A stretch of DNA of 64,000 bases. Origin: Synchiropus splendidus (lineage: Eukaryota; Chordata; Actinopteri; Syngnathiformes; Callionymidae). The stretch is taken from assembly GCF_027744825.2 (NCBI RefSeq), contig NC_071345.1:18198001-18262000 (forward strand). Reading direction: 5' to 3'. The position numbers were made by a program, and so were the translations under genes. This document shows positions 13,900 to 26,173 of the stretch, piece by piece. The notes below the pieces were generated by a model. It saw nothing but the letters and a program-made list of their open reading frames with translations, searched no databases and had not been told where the DNA came from. How positions within the stretch are numbered: position 1 is the first letter of the stretch; each line of letters starts with the position of its first letter.

Positions 13900-14160
13900 C
13901 GGCACTTCTTCCTCCCCTGTTTCTCCCACTGACAATTGTGTGGAAAACTTCATCAAAGCCCTGTGACATTGTTCCCAGTGAGGTTGCCGGGGCGATTGTG
14001 TTTAAAATGCATTGCAAAGGGTGTTAGATAGAAGGCAGAAAATCCTTAATCACTGCTTAATTAAGGAATCATCTTGTAGCTTCATTTCCCGGCCTGTAAT
14101 TAAACACTTCCAATACGTTTCGTTACAGGGCTTAACATGTTCGCCCGAGATCAAGGTAGT
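13900..14160. other. Candidate conserved regulatory element, intron 2
   Basis: Unique sequence with TTAATTAA at 14057-14064 and an 8-bp inverted repeat (TCCTTAAT at 14043-14050, ATTAAGGA at 14060-14067), plus a second CTGTAATTAAAC word near 14094. No repeat or coding similarity was seen. The regulatory role is inferred from motif density only. Confidence 0.28.
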
Positions 14161-15397
14161 GCCTTTAACATTATCTCTCTCTTTTTTTTTAACTCCGCTC
14201 CATTGGAAGGAACTGTTGATACACACCTTTTGTTATCTTCATCCTAATACCAGACCGGTATGCTAAAGAGGTTACGGGGCCCAACAACAAATAGTGTGGG
14301 AATTCAGAGTGGGCTTTTTGATAATGTAGCAACAGTAGTGGGAGGAGGAATCTGGAGCTTGAGGAGGCACTTGCCAAAGTAAAACTGGGTCATAATGACC
14401 TCATGTGCTGTAAGTGGGACATATTTCAGCACCTTGTCTTTTCACTGTTTCTGTTTGCTGCTGGCAATGAGTTGAGTTAGTCTCAGAAACAGCTGAACAA
14501 GCCTGGTCAGGGGTTTGACTGGGGTGGTGTACCGTGTGTGGCACCAGAAGTGTAGCATCATTAACACAAGTGGACAGAACAGTGGTGAATACTACCTAAA
14601 ATAGAGCTGAATATTTGACTTTGTCTGACCCTCATGAGATGAATTGGAAACGTGTTTGCTCTTATATTCCTTTGATTGTTCATTACTGCAGTTAATGGCT
14701 CTAATTCAAATACATATGGTTTCCTGATTTTGTTTTTCCGTGATGGGCGTAATTCCCATTGTGTGCTTTTTTTCCCATTGAATACTGTGCTGTGCATTTT
14801 CACTGTTACCATTGTCTGACTGCAAATCTTTTATCTACTATCTTTGTCTGAGTCACATATCAATGGCTCCGTAAACAAAACGCATCCATCCAAGAATCCT
14901 CAGCAGACCCCCAGCACACTCAGAGGGGCTGTCTTTTTATTACAAGTAGATGCATATTGTACCAAAATATCTGACTGAGCCTGCGGACTGTAAATCAGCT
15001 CTACATCCCATAACACACTTTCTAGCTGGTTCCACAATAGATCAAACAGTAATAAATAGCCACCTCGCTCCCACACATTGCTTTCCTTCCTGTTCAGCGG
15101 GGCTTCCTCCTGTTCCTGCCGGCACTCATGGGAACTTGTGTGACCAGAAAAAGTGTGCAGCTGGATCAGATGAGCGCAGCGCAGGTCAGCACGATACCAT
15201 ACACAGTCAACTCTCATCAAAAGGAAAAAAAACTGTGGAATATTTCTGTTGGGATGTTTTCCAAAGTCGTTTGGAAGGGCATTGAGGTTGATAACGCGGC
15301 TTAATTGAATTCTCTGTGTGAACATTGAATTTGGAGTGAATGCTGCTCAGCTGGTGACTTCTGTTCTTTGTATGACATGATTGCATCTGCTCTGCAG

Positions 15398-15499
15398 GAG
15401 AAGACGAAGGCAACCGAGAAGGAGGAGAGTCGGAGGTGAACGGGCAAGCTGAGAAGACCAGGGATGCAGCCATTGGCCCAGACGAATGGGATGGTCCAA
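15398..15499 (+). CDS. zfpm2: zfpm2 exon 3: linker before the PR domain
   Basis: This internal exon of 102 bases follows TCTGCTCTGCAG and precedes a strong donor, AA|GTAAGT. Joined to exon 2, the split codon G|GA gives Gly and the frame reads GEDEGNRE, a Gly/Glu-rich middle, then DEWDGP at the end, matching the family's TDDWDGPG just before the PR domain. The middle is poorly conserved, as expected of a disordered linker between the acidic N terminus and the PR domain. The exon ends in phase 1. Its last base is A rather than the more usual G, so the codon shared with exon 4 becomes AGA (Arg), whereas mammalian FOG2 has Gly at this junction. Confidence 0.93.
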
Positions 15500-15930
15500 G
15501 TAAGTACAATGTACAACAAGGTTTTTTGTTGGTTTTGCGGACTATTGTATTTTAAATCATTAACAACACTTATATCCTGCTTGATAAACTAAAAAGTTGA
15601 TGAATGCAAGTCAGTTGGCTCACAGTAACTGAATGGCCTGTACTAATAAGGGTTGTATTTTGCGCATCATGGCAGCATCATTTTAAATGTGAAGAGAGTC
15701 AATTCCATGTAATAGAGTTTATTAAAGTATTTACGTGCAACTGTGGTGTGTTTATGAGGTTTCTTTGCTTGCTTTCATTTTGAAACTAAATGCACCCCTG
15801 TTGAGCTCTGAAAATTGTTTCATGAAACCACATAGGCCCATCACTGCTGTGCACAATGTAGCTTTCCATTTGAAGTTCTGGATCAGCCTGCCAAGTTGTT
15901 AGCCACTTGCGGTTAATTGTTACCATACAA

Positions 15931-16055
15931 CAGGGCTCTTCAACTTGGTCCTCAAAGGGCCAAGGTGGTGCAGGTTTTTGATCCAACCAGCCAGGCATTC
16001 TGTATAGTTGAACCAAGATTAGATTAATGTCAAGGGGAGAGCTCCTGGTTCTTAT
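15931..16055. mobile_element. Fragment resembling a fish non-autonomous DNA transposon
   Basis: It begins CAGGGCTCTTCAAC and continues with phrases such as GGTCCTCAAAGGGCC and GGTGCAGGTTTTTGATCCAA, then AGAGCTCCTGGTT. I recognise these as typical of a repeat scattered through teleost genomes, probably of hAT type. The family assignment is from memory of its general pattern. No second terminal inverted repeat was found, so the copy is partial or its far end has decayed. Confidence 0.45.
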
Positions 16056-16559
16056 GTTGGCAACATAACAGATCCAAAACAGATCGAACTGTTTCATGTT
16101 ATGATGCGATTTTGTTTTTAATCCAAAAGCCACATTGTACCACACTCATCCTCTTGGTTTATTTTTTTATTTATTTTTTATTGCCATGTTAAGTGCTGGT
16201 AGAATGCATTCAATAATGCTTGAATTGCGCTCGGCTAAAACCTGAAGCATCTCACCTGGCAGAATCATGTTTTGGTCTTCCTCTGAGATGAACTTCATTG
16301 CATTGATGGATAACACCAGATGGGTGCATAGCAATTACTGCAGTCGCCAGCGCACACACTGCTGAACACACAGAATATGATTCCTTTTAATACATCAAAT
16401 GACCTCAAGAATTTATTGCAGGTACATGCATTTGCAAAAAAAGAAAAGAGAGAGAGAGATGGGGGAAAAAGTGGATTTGGGCAAGTTGTGTGCGCTCGCT
16501 CAAAGCCCCCCGGGGTGTGTATTTTATACTGACAGTGAATCAGTGTTATCGCACCTATC

Positions 16560-16880
16560 AGATAATGCATTTATCATTAAATTTCACATTTGCATTTAAA
16601 TCTGGGGAAGGAAATGAGCATTGCTGGCTAAAGATAAGAGCAGTGGGACGACAGTAATAAACCATCACTGTGATCAGTCGGGAGACGGGGCTGAGGGGGT
16701 CAGCTCACAACTATGGAGGCCGTGACAAGAAGAAGGCATCACACGCGGCGAGGAAATGCTGAGCTTAAAAATACTTTTCAAAGAAGAAGACGGATGCGGC
16801 GCGAGCTGATGTATGACTGGCTGTAATTATGCTTCTGCTGCTACTTAGCCATCCGAAAGAGAATTAGAGGCTCAGAAACA
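16560..16880. other. Candidate conserved regulatory element, intron 3
   Basis: Unique sequence with a consensus POU octamer ATTTGCAT at 16588-16595, a GATA site AGATAAG at 16632-16638 and a homeodomain core TAATTA at 16824-16829, in GC-balanced surroundings. A GATA site would suit feedback from GATA factors, the partners of this gene's product, but that is speculation. Confidence 0.35.
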
Positions 16881-17720
16881 CACTGGTGGACAGGAAGCAG
16901 AGAGAGACATGAGTTTAGTGTCTTATCTGCAGAAGAGTTGAACTGCTGATGTGGGGGTGTCCAACATATTAGCACTAAAGCCAGAGCGGCTGTAAAGTAT
17001 TCTTCAGTCGGTGGACTTGGCGAACAAACATATGACCTTTAGGCTGAAGTTTGGCGGACGTACTAAGTGACTAGAGTCAAAACAGGATTGATTATTGGAC
17101 ATATTTAGTACACACGATTGATAAAATGTGAAGTAAGAAGTTTTTTTTTTAAAAGCGTGAAATGAATATCCAAGCGTTCATGGGAGGTTCGGATCTGAAT
17201 ACATATGTGGCCCACATGGCCGCTAAACACATTTAGACATTGGCAACAGTATTATTAATTAATTGATGATGATTTTCTTCACAAAGAATAGAAAACAATA
17301 TAATAAATAATAATATATAGCGCTTTCCTTGTCTTCTGGTTGTTGATTTGCTCTTCTAATTATGGAAGTTTCATTCACAATGAGAGCAGAGAGAGCGTGA
17401 ACATGAATTGTTGCTTTGACTTTGACAGATGAAATTCACTTGTTCCGCGTGATTCAGTGTTAAACAAACAAACAAAATGCCTACATATAATGAATGGTCG
17501 TCACAGGAATGTATTTTTGTTGTTATCTGAAATTTTAAAACCGCTAGACCATCATGTTCTTTTGAGGATAGTCCCTCATAAACAAGTTGGTAAGATAATG
17601 TTGGTGGCTAACATTCTTGTGTGGGTACAGCAGTAAGTGGTTTTGGTGATTGATGTTGTCTACACCATAGTTTTTTTTTTCCCTTTTATTCATCTCAAAC
17701 ACAACTAATTCATAAATAAA

Positions 17721-18060
17721 CCATCCATCCATTATTCCACCGACTTCTACTTATTCTTTACAGCATGTCCTAGATCTGTCCCATGGCCTCCTCCCAGACG
17801 GACATGCCTGAAACACCTCCCAAGGGAGACGTCCAGGAGGCATCCTTACTTAGATCCCTAAACCACCTTATAGGAGTCCTCTCAATTTGGAGGGGCGACA
17901 CTTCTATTGTGGGCCTCTCCCAGATGTCTGTGCTCCTGGCCCTGTCCCCAAGGTCAGCCCAGACACCCTGCAGAGAAAGCTTAATATGGCTGCTTGTATC
18001 CATGATCTTGTCCCATCTTTCACTACCCCAACCTTGTGACCGTGGATGAGGGTTGGAATG
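17721..18060 (-). mobile_element. Decayed 3' end of a fish non-LTR retrotransposon (LINE)
   Basis: On the minus strand this reads as the C-terminal part of a LINE polyprotein followed by its 3' tail. The tail is the (GGAT)n run at 17721-17733, seen on + as CCATCCATCC. The degraded protein includes IERTPIRWF, SWTSPLGGVSGM and VWEE, matching the pattern IERSQLRWFGHL...GRLPGEVF common to a widespread teleost family. On + the phrases AACACCTCCCAAGGGAGACG and GTCCAGGAGGCATCC are diagnostic to me. Between tail and coding part most of the usual sequence is missing, so the copy has an internal deletion as well as 5' truncation. I cannot settle the clade (Rex1/CR1-L2 type or Rex3/RTE type). Confidence 0.75.
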
Positions 18061-19004
18061 TAATCAAAGCTTAGCAAAGTTGTGTTTCTTTTTAATGCAG
18101 TTGATGTCGCCTCACAGATTTTCTTCATTATCTTTGCAATGCGGTAGTTTCGGGAAGCAACTTGTATGACATCTACTTTTCATTTCTTCTCAGTTTGTGA
18201 TTGTATACTCTGCAAATAGACTTGTTTGTCGATTGTTCAACATCCACATTATTATTATATCGTATTTTGTAGGGCTGTAACCGAAAATGAATGTGGGCTT
18301 AACTCGCAAAAAACTAGAAATCAATAACAAAACAATCATAATAGTTAACGTAAACGTAATAGATAACAGTAGTTTATCAGAACAAGGATTGCTATGGCTC
18401 ATATCTGAACTGTGGGTTGACAGACTGTTTTTACTTTATGGTCTGCTCAGATCCGTTGGTTCAGAGCATGTAGTTGTTGGTAAGTCTTTCCAAATGTGTC
18501 CCAAAAGTATGGATTGGCCAAATTTTCTGTGTATCCCTAATATTTTATTGTACTGAGCTTTTTAGCAATAACATACAGTACACAGTGCCATGTGCCAAAA
18601 GGTTTGGGCGTTATTTACCCAAATGATTTTTTGCCTATCTGCCCATATTTCAGGTTGCATTCCTTCACTGTCAGTTGTGGTCTCCCCAGATTTTAGTCAC
18701 TTGTTCTCTATTTTGATATTTCTCCACCACTTGTTAAATTGAAACACTTGTTGGTGCTTATGCCTACCAATGAGACCTGAGTATGTTAGCTGAAGCAAAC
18801 CAAAAGTTAGGGTTCAAACAGACAACAAACTTTGTGCTCAATAGCAAAGCTTTCACTCCTGTGTGCATGGCCAGTCAGGGATGAGTTCGTCGCATTGTCA
18901 ACACAGCTCATGTGGACTGGCAACACAGGAGTCGCCTAAAAACTGTTCTGGGGGTTTCTAAAATAGAATTGTGTTTATAATCAACATGTCTGCACTATAT
19001 TTCT

Positions 19005-19350
19005 CAGCTAATTAATGATCAACTCAGTGAGGCGTGGGTGCCCCCTCCTCTGCTCCCTGCACAGGCACCGTGGAGTGGGCCGAAATTAATCTTTGGCGCA
19101 TAATAATGCCATTCACTCTGCCATCATGGCTGCGATGAAAGGTCATTTCCCTTTTTAATTTTTCCCATTGTGCTGCAAAAGTCAGATGGCCATGTTCTAA
19201 TTTGAATAAAGAGAAGAATCAGACAATCAGATAATGAACGTTGGAAATGACATGACTTCCTGTTCGGAGCGATTAAAAGCAAATTTATTTAGTTAGAGAC
19301 TGTCTCCCCTTTAATCTCTTTGTAAATGTTCCGATAGTTCAGCGCTGGGA
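19005..19350. other. Candidate conserved regulatory element, intron 3
   Basis: Unique, repeat-free stretch beginning with TAATTAAT at 19009-19016, with further ATTAAT, CATAATAATG and GATAATG words and GC-balanced spacers. No coding frame was seen. A developmental enhancer is possible; one genome cannot show conservation. Confidence 0.3.
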
Positions 19351-22300
19351 AAAAAAAAAAAGTTCTTTGTTATTCTTTGGCTTAAAGTTAAAGCAGGTGT
19401 GATTACGATCAGCAACAGATAATTTTTAATCACCGCCTGTGTGCATCTGAATAGGAAGTGTAATGGCCGTCGCATAAAAAGAGAGAGGAGTCTTTTAATG
19501 AGACGGGCTAACTCCGAGCATGCCCACCTGCTTTGGTGAGTCTATTGAAACACCTTCCCTTTTGCTGAGTAACAACAAAGGCTTTTACAATCTACATCAT
19601 GTCATTGTACTTTTGTTTTCATTTTTTTTTTTTTTTTTGCCAGCTCATGTCAAGTGCCGTCTGCGATCACTTCCCATTCGCTGGATCCTCTCTCTGTGGC
19701 TGAGCAGCACGTAGAAAGACTTGCTATTAATCTGATTGCCGTTTCATGTTCTCACTTGTTTCTGAGTCTCTGATGTGGAACACCCAGCGTGTCTCTCCTT
19801 CCTCGTCTCCACAAGTATGTCCTTAAGCGAATCTGCACGCTGATCTAATGTCTTGTGTTCATTTCTCGTCACGGATGTATTGCAGTCAGTGGCTGATTCA
19901 GGAGATAGGGTTCATGCCACTCTATTCATTTCCACGGACTGCCAGCGATAGCAATCTGAAGCTGTGTCTTTCATTCTCTCCCACTTGCTCTCCTCTAGGC
20001 TAATTGGGAGCGATGCGCGTTAGCTAGCTAACTCTGCTAATGAACTTGTTGGCAGCCTTATCTGACTCCATGTAAACCACACCCCCCGCTGAAAGTCTGG
20101 GAAATCCAGGGTTCGTTAGGAGCGCTCTAATTGTTATCACTCTTCTCATTGTGTTGCGCCTGTGAAACAGGCCGAGGAATGTAGTTGCATGTGCAGTTGT
20201 AAGGAAATAAATCAGAGGAAGGCCTTCCTGCTTTTCATCACCAAATATACCGATTCAGCCAATGACGTTGCGCCACCTCAGTGTTACTATTTTGAAGTGG
20301 TCAGCACCTGCAACAAATATCTAACTGTGCTTAATGCAACTCTATGTGAGGTAATCACTACGACAACGGCATTTCAGTGAAACATTACCTGCCCCATTGG
20401 AGACAATGTAAGATGCAGGGGGTGAGACAAGATGCCACCGGGCTCAGAGAAGCAGCTCTTGGCCTGATCCTTTTGGCTCCTGCAGGACAACAGCTCGGGG
20501 ACAGCAGCCATGGTGTGCGTCTACCTGACAACCATACACAGATGGAACAGACATCAGAGCTATCCCAACCTGACTTAAAACAAGGCGACACCTCCCTCCT
20601 TCCCCTTTCAAGACATCAAACATGCGCGTGCTGAATCAGCAGCTTCACTCAAATGTTAAAACTCTCGAATCTCATTTGTGCCTCCGGCCAAAACATACGA
20701 TCCATCCTCTGCCGGGTGCCACCAACAATAACCGTTTCAGGTTTAATGCACATATGTCATGTGAGGAGAGTAAGAGGAGCAGATGGCCATGGTTGTGTGG
20801 CAGGTGCCTCCCCAAATGTTTGCTGTGGCTCATGCTGCTATTTTTATCGCAGAGAGACACAAACATGCAAATATTTGGTGAAGGACAGTGCGGCCTTTTT
20901 TTGTTGTGAGTCAGAGTGATGGACGGGATTAGTATATGGATTAAACTTGAGAGTACCAGGCAGCTGGACTCTGGAATTCCATTAGTTGATGTTGACAGAA
21001 GTGTCACTAATCAGAACATGAGAATCAAAATGGAAGTACAATGTTTTAAGAGGACATTCCTGAGCATTGGTGGTGTGTGTGTGTTTTTTTTTTTGTATAT
21101 GCATGTCAGTTTTGATGCTGAAAAATGAGTGAATAGGTGGGTGTGGTGGGATATGGTGGATTCTTTCCATCCATTTCGGTGCGTAAATGTCAGTTGTTTT
21201 TGTTTTTGTTCTTGTATGTGACGAATGCTTGAAAACACACTTAAATATAGTTGTGACCATTCCAGTAAAGTCAAGTTTGGCTGAGTAAACAACTGTCTGC
21301 TCCGGTCCATTCTAAAGTCAGGGTGTCGTCAAGGGAGGGAGGCGAGAGCCGAAATGAGGCAAACGGAGCACCCAGATGCAGATTAGGCTGTAGAAGATGA
21401 GGGTGTAAAAGGGATTTAATGGTAGGATGGATTAGAGAAATCCTTGTAACAATGTTAAATAATTATGGTTCCAGCAGAGATCAAAGCGCCATTGATTGAA
21501 CCCCTCAAGCCTTCAGCACACGGAGTCTTGGAAAGCAAAGATTGGTAAACTCCGACCACTCCGGCTTCTTCAGTTAAATTGGATTGGAAATATTAGGCGA
21601 TAGATGAATCCTTCAGGAGGCTTTGCCAAAGCTTTTGTCACCGGAAATGTAGCTTGGGAGCAGAATGAAAGGTTTGATAGTGTAGTGTCTCGACAGAATC
21701 ATAAGACGGGAGTGTCGCGGCTGTCTCCGCTGATACCTAAGCGTTTTAAGTAGACTTATAGACACACTTGACTGTTATATCAGCAAAACTTTCTCTGCAG
21801 CCTTTCATTCAAGGTTTTATGCGTCTTCCCCTCCCCGCCGCTCGTCTTGTAATCAAGAAATTTGGACGTGCATCACGGCAATTCTGCGGTGAGAAACGGC
21901 AGGTTTTATCTTGCTCCTGCAGGGGTTTATTCAGAAGTCTTCTGACAAGTCTCACAAAACATGAATGACGCCCAGATTTCTGATAGAGACGATGAAAGTC
22001 CATCATCAACCTCCCTGCGAGTTCTGTGCCTCTGCTGATGTAAAATTAAAATGTAATCAAACTCTCATGTGTCGCCCAAATTCTCCTGGATGCGTTTAGT
22101 GGCAGTAGATGGTGTGCGTCATCTGAGACTCTTGTTTTTTTGCTTCCTTGCTGTGGTGCATTTATCCGAGTTCTTTTCAGCGACCGCTGTTCATGTCAGT
22201 CTGATCTGAACCACGTCTGCTGTTTAACACTTTCATTTTTATCATGTCTATACAATTATGCCATTGGTTTGTGTGTGTTTGGTACGGATGGGTAGGAGTG

Positions 22301-25300
22301 TCCTGCGGTGTGCACATGTCCGATCCACATGTTTTGTCTTTGTGTAATTGTCTGTGTCTTCAGGGGTGTTTGTACAGTATTTGTTGCCGTTTGGGTGCAG
22401 GTGTTTTATTTTATGCTTGAGTGTAACGAAACATGTACTGTAATTGGTTCATGTGTCTGAAACCTCTTGTTCTGTGTACAAGGGTGTGTGTCGACATCCG
22501 TGGAGGTATGTTTGTGTTGTAGTGTTTGTGGTTGAATAGCAAGGAGCTTTCCACCTTTTTGCGATCGTCTGTCTGTCCATTTTTCATTCTGTCTGTCCAT
22601 TAGCAAAAAATAAAATGTAAAATGATAATGCGACAAGGAACAGAAGATTATTTAACCATTAGCCCAAAATGTTTTCAAAATTGTGTTTTGCCCAAGCGAA
22701 TTTTGTGATGCTACTGCTGCATTGCGGTCCACATCAGCTGCTTTGAATTGGACTGTAATTTTACATTCACTCTTTTTTATCCTGACATCTCCAAGACCCC
22801 CAACCTGCGGCTTGCAACCCCCGCTTTGCGCACCTCTGTTCTGTATTTATATGTGTGTTCCTCTGCTGTGTGCGTTGGTTAATTCATTACTGGTGTTCAC
22901 TATCCCTAACCTGCTCCTTCTTTCCTTTTTCCCTGTATCGCCGATTAACTAACACTACTGTGACCATCTTCACAGTGAGGCTTCAAAAGAGACAGGTCTC
23001 TCAGTGAGGTTCCTCGAGACAACTCCTGTCATCATTATTTGACTAGACTCACACTGACAATGTGAGATAATGATGATGAAATATTAAACAAGAGATTAGA
23101 AAAATCACTGTACTCCAGCACTGCATTGCCTCCATGCAAATGTGTCCACTGATCCGTTCTACTAAGAGGCTTTCTGCAGGAACTTCATGCTTGTTAGTTA
23201 TATAATCTAAAATAGGGCAATCACTGTTCTTATCACTGAAGATGTCACTTTTTTCATTTTTTGTGTGGGCTGTAGCAGCATGCAAGCGCTCTCACTGAGA
23301 TAGTGAGCATTTGTGTGTTTATAAATCCAACCTGTTTTCCGAAGTCAATAATTAATACCATTTTTTTTTTCGATCTCTGCATCTTCATTGAATCCACAAG
23401 GGCGGCAGCTAAATATGAAGCAGGAAACATGGCTGGTGGTGGTGTTTCCGCCTCCGGGGGCCAGTCACCCATCACATCTTTCTTTAGCTCTGTGAATATG
23501 TTTGTTCTGCCGCGCTCAACCTCCCAGGCATTGTCACAGCACACGCTCCTCTAAGAGGTATCATTGTAATTGCTTGAATATTTGATGTGTGTACTCAGCA
23601 TTTACATGGAGACGCCAGTGCAAGCTGCGCTGAGGGGATCGAACGCTGGGTAAACGCCGGGTTGCTCAACTGAAACTTACTTTTGTTTCATTTCTTTTGG
23701 CCATTTTTGAAGTGTGTCTGAGTATTTGTAGTTCTTTTCATGCATGAATTTGCAAAGTTTTTTTTGCGGAATACCTAACTGCTCGAGGTTCAGATTGAGG
23801 TTACTTTCATATTCATATGGTATGCCTTGCTATTCTTAATTTATGATATTTCATTGGTGTTCGACACAAGGTTTGGCTCAAATCTCTTGCAAGAATACAA
23901 CCTTTTTCTTTTCTCTGACTTTTGCATTCTTTCTGGGTTACATGTCTGCACTACATGGTCACATACATTAGAATCAACAAAATGTAATTCAAAGTGTTTT
24001 GCAGGCAATGGAAGACTACATTAAAATAAAGTAGGGTGTTGGTTGGAAGAAGAGACGGGGCTCAGAACACAACGCGTGGTAACATTAGCATTGACTGAAG
24101 AACAGAGGAAACGTGATGACAGGCCCTAACGCTACAGCAACCTGATGTAGGGCTCAGTGAGGGGGCCACCAGGTCCAATTCTCTGCCATCACTGGTGCAA
24201 CTGGCGTCGTGCTGACATGGCAACAGATGGGACAGATGTGGGTGGACCTATACAGTTGAGTGTCAGAGTAGGAAAAATCATTGTTACAGTACATAGACAT
24301 TGCAAAAGAAAATCGCCGGCTCCACAGTATGAGGACTTACTAAGATGTGGTGAAATCGGTTGGACCCTGATTTTGAGCTACTTTCAATTTACAGGTACTC
24401 ACTCAGATCTGTAAGACTCACTTCACTCGCTTCTGATATACAGTAGAAAGTAGTACCCACATAGTTATAAACCCTCTATACAATGGATTCAATTCTCTTT
24501 CTGTAATTCTGTATTGGCACAGTTGGTAGGATAACATGTGTTTCAGTGTTAAGGGGTAAAAGTTAAAAGTATAAATCATTTTGGAGTTTACTTTAGCTGT
24601 AACCTATTTCAAACAGAAAAAAGTCTGTATACTGGAAACCTCTCTGTCTTGCACTAGATTATTTACCAATTCTTTATCAGTCTCTGATATAGAAATAAGT
24701 AATGCAGCAAAATGACAAATATTTCATAAAAAATGTCATTTAAGAAGTGTAATTTATCATACAAACAAATCAATTTAGATTTTGAAGGGGAATAAATGAC
24801 CAGTAATATTTTAGTCTTTTAGTATATAAAAGAAATCAAAGTCAGAAATGTGCTCTGCATTAAGTCCCAGTAGTCCCCTAATAATCTGTAGTGGGTTTGG
24901 TTGTGGTTCTTATTTTCCATGTTGAAGAATGCACACAATAAACAGCCAAGTGTGTCCCTTCTTCTTTATTCTTCCTTCTTACATGTTGTGGAGGGAGGGA
25001 ACCAGCTTGTCGAGCGAACTAAAATACCAAATAATAGTAATAATAAAGGAGATAAAAAGTTAATAATAAAAATGGCATGTTCCTCCCTGATTGTGTGAGT
25101 GTTGCAATATTCAATTATACAATTTTCATTGGCATATTAATCATCTTTTCAACAAACAAGCCAGCGTTAATTAAAGCAAAGCATGGATAAAGACGTGTTG
25201 CAGGATCATCACTCCGTTTATCACCCAGCGCAGACCCGCAGTTAAGTAAATTCAGGCTGTGAGATGAATTTCAATGCCCTGGCTTCCGCTGTGAGCCATC

Positions 25301-26142
25301 TCCTGGTGTTTGGAGGTAGTTGTCTCTTCCAGAAAACGCATCACGCATGTCACCATTGTACACCTCCGCGTTTTTATCTCTGCTCTTTTTCCTGCGTGTT
25401 TATTTATGTGATTAAAAGTTCTACCATTCAGGTTAGTCAGGCTGAGTCAGGTTGTGAGGATTTAGATTTGGGGGGCTTTTTACTGTACAGCCCTGTGACA
25501 TCTGTGTACATACAGGACAGCTCTTTTTCTCCTCTCCTTTGCAGCTTGCTCTTAGGTGGGAGGGAGATTATTCAGGATTCATAGCGGAGATATGAGCATC
25601 TCTAATCACAGGCTGCGAGGAAGCGTCTTGGTGATGGGAGCCGCCTGACTCCCAGAAAGTGCTTGTCGCTTGTCCCTTGCAACTTTATCAGCCAGGAAAC
25701 TGAAGGACCAGTCGCTTCTTAACTCCAACACAAGATCTTTGTGGTCTGACGCACTCGGCTGCTCTGTGGATCCCAAAACGTCGCTGCATTTCATGGGAAA
25801 CTTGAATGCCCCCAAACAGACTGTTGCACAGGAGCGAGACCCCCGTCCCCAGCACCACCACCACAGGCTGCAGCAGCAACACCTTTTAAAGAAAAATGAA
25901 ACAGGGAGAAGAGAATGGCAAAGGAGGAGAAAGATGGAGATGAAGAAAAGGGATGATGGGGTGGGGGAGATTCAAAAAACCTCCACATAACAATGCCGAA
26001 GAAAAATCAGAACATTTTCCACCGAAAGATGGGCCATTTCCAAATCCTTGTGCCCTATCAGACAAATTAAAGTAAATCAAGCATGAAATGAAGCAGAAGA
26101 GCCCGGAGATAAGGCTCCTTTAAGTCGTTTACAGATTAGGAC

Positions 26143-26173
26143 AGAGGGAGAGAGGGAGAGAGAGGGAGAGAGG
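26143..26173. repeat. (GAGAGG)n-like purine microsatellite
   Basis: Imperfect GAGAGG/GAGAGAGG tract within intron 3, all purine on the + strand. Confidence 0.85.

Larger units (their letters stand above)
7272..15397 (+). other. zfpm2: zfpm2 intron 2
   Basis: Phase 1 intron of 8,126 bases, from GTGAGG to TCTGCAG. It holds no second gene that I can support. It contains short tandem repeats near 9340-9361 (11-bp CTATTGGACTC twice) and 9420-9452 (CACTCTCT-rich). Unique stretches around 8640-8860, 11620-12000 and 13900-14160 look like regulatory DNA. Confidence 0.9.

Noticed and set aside
18570..18660. Possible Tc1/mariner end (ACAGTGCCATGTGCCAAAAG)
   Set aside because: The resemblance to Tc1-like termini is weak, no matching inverted end was found nearby, and no transposase remnant is present.
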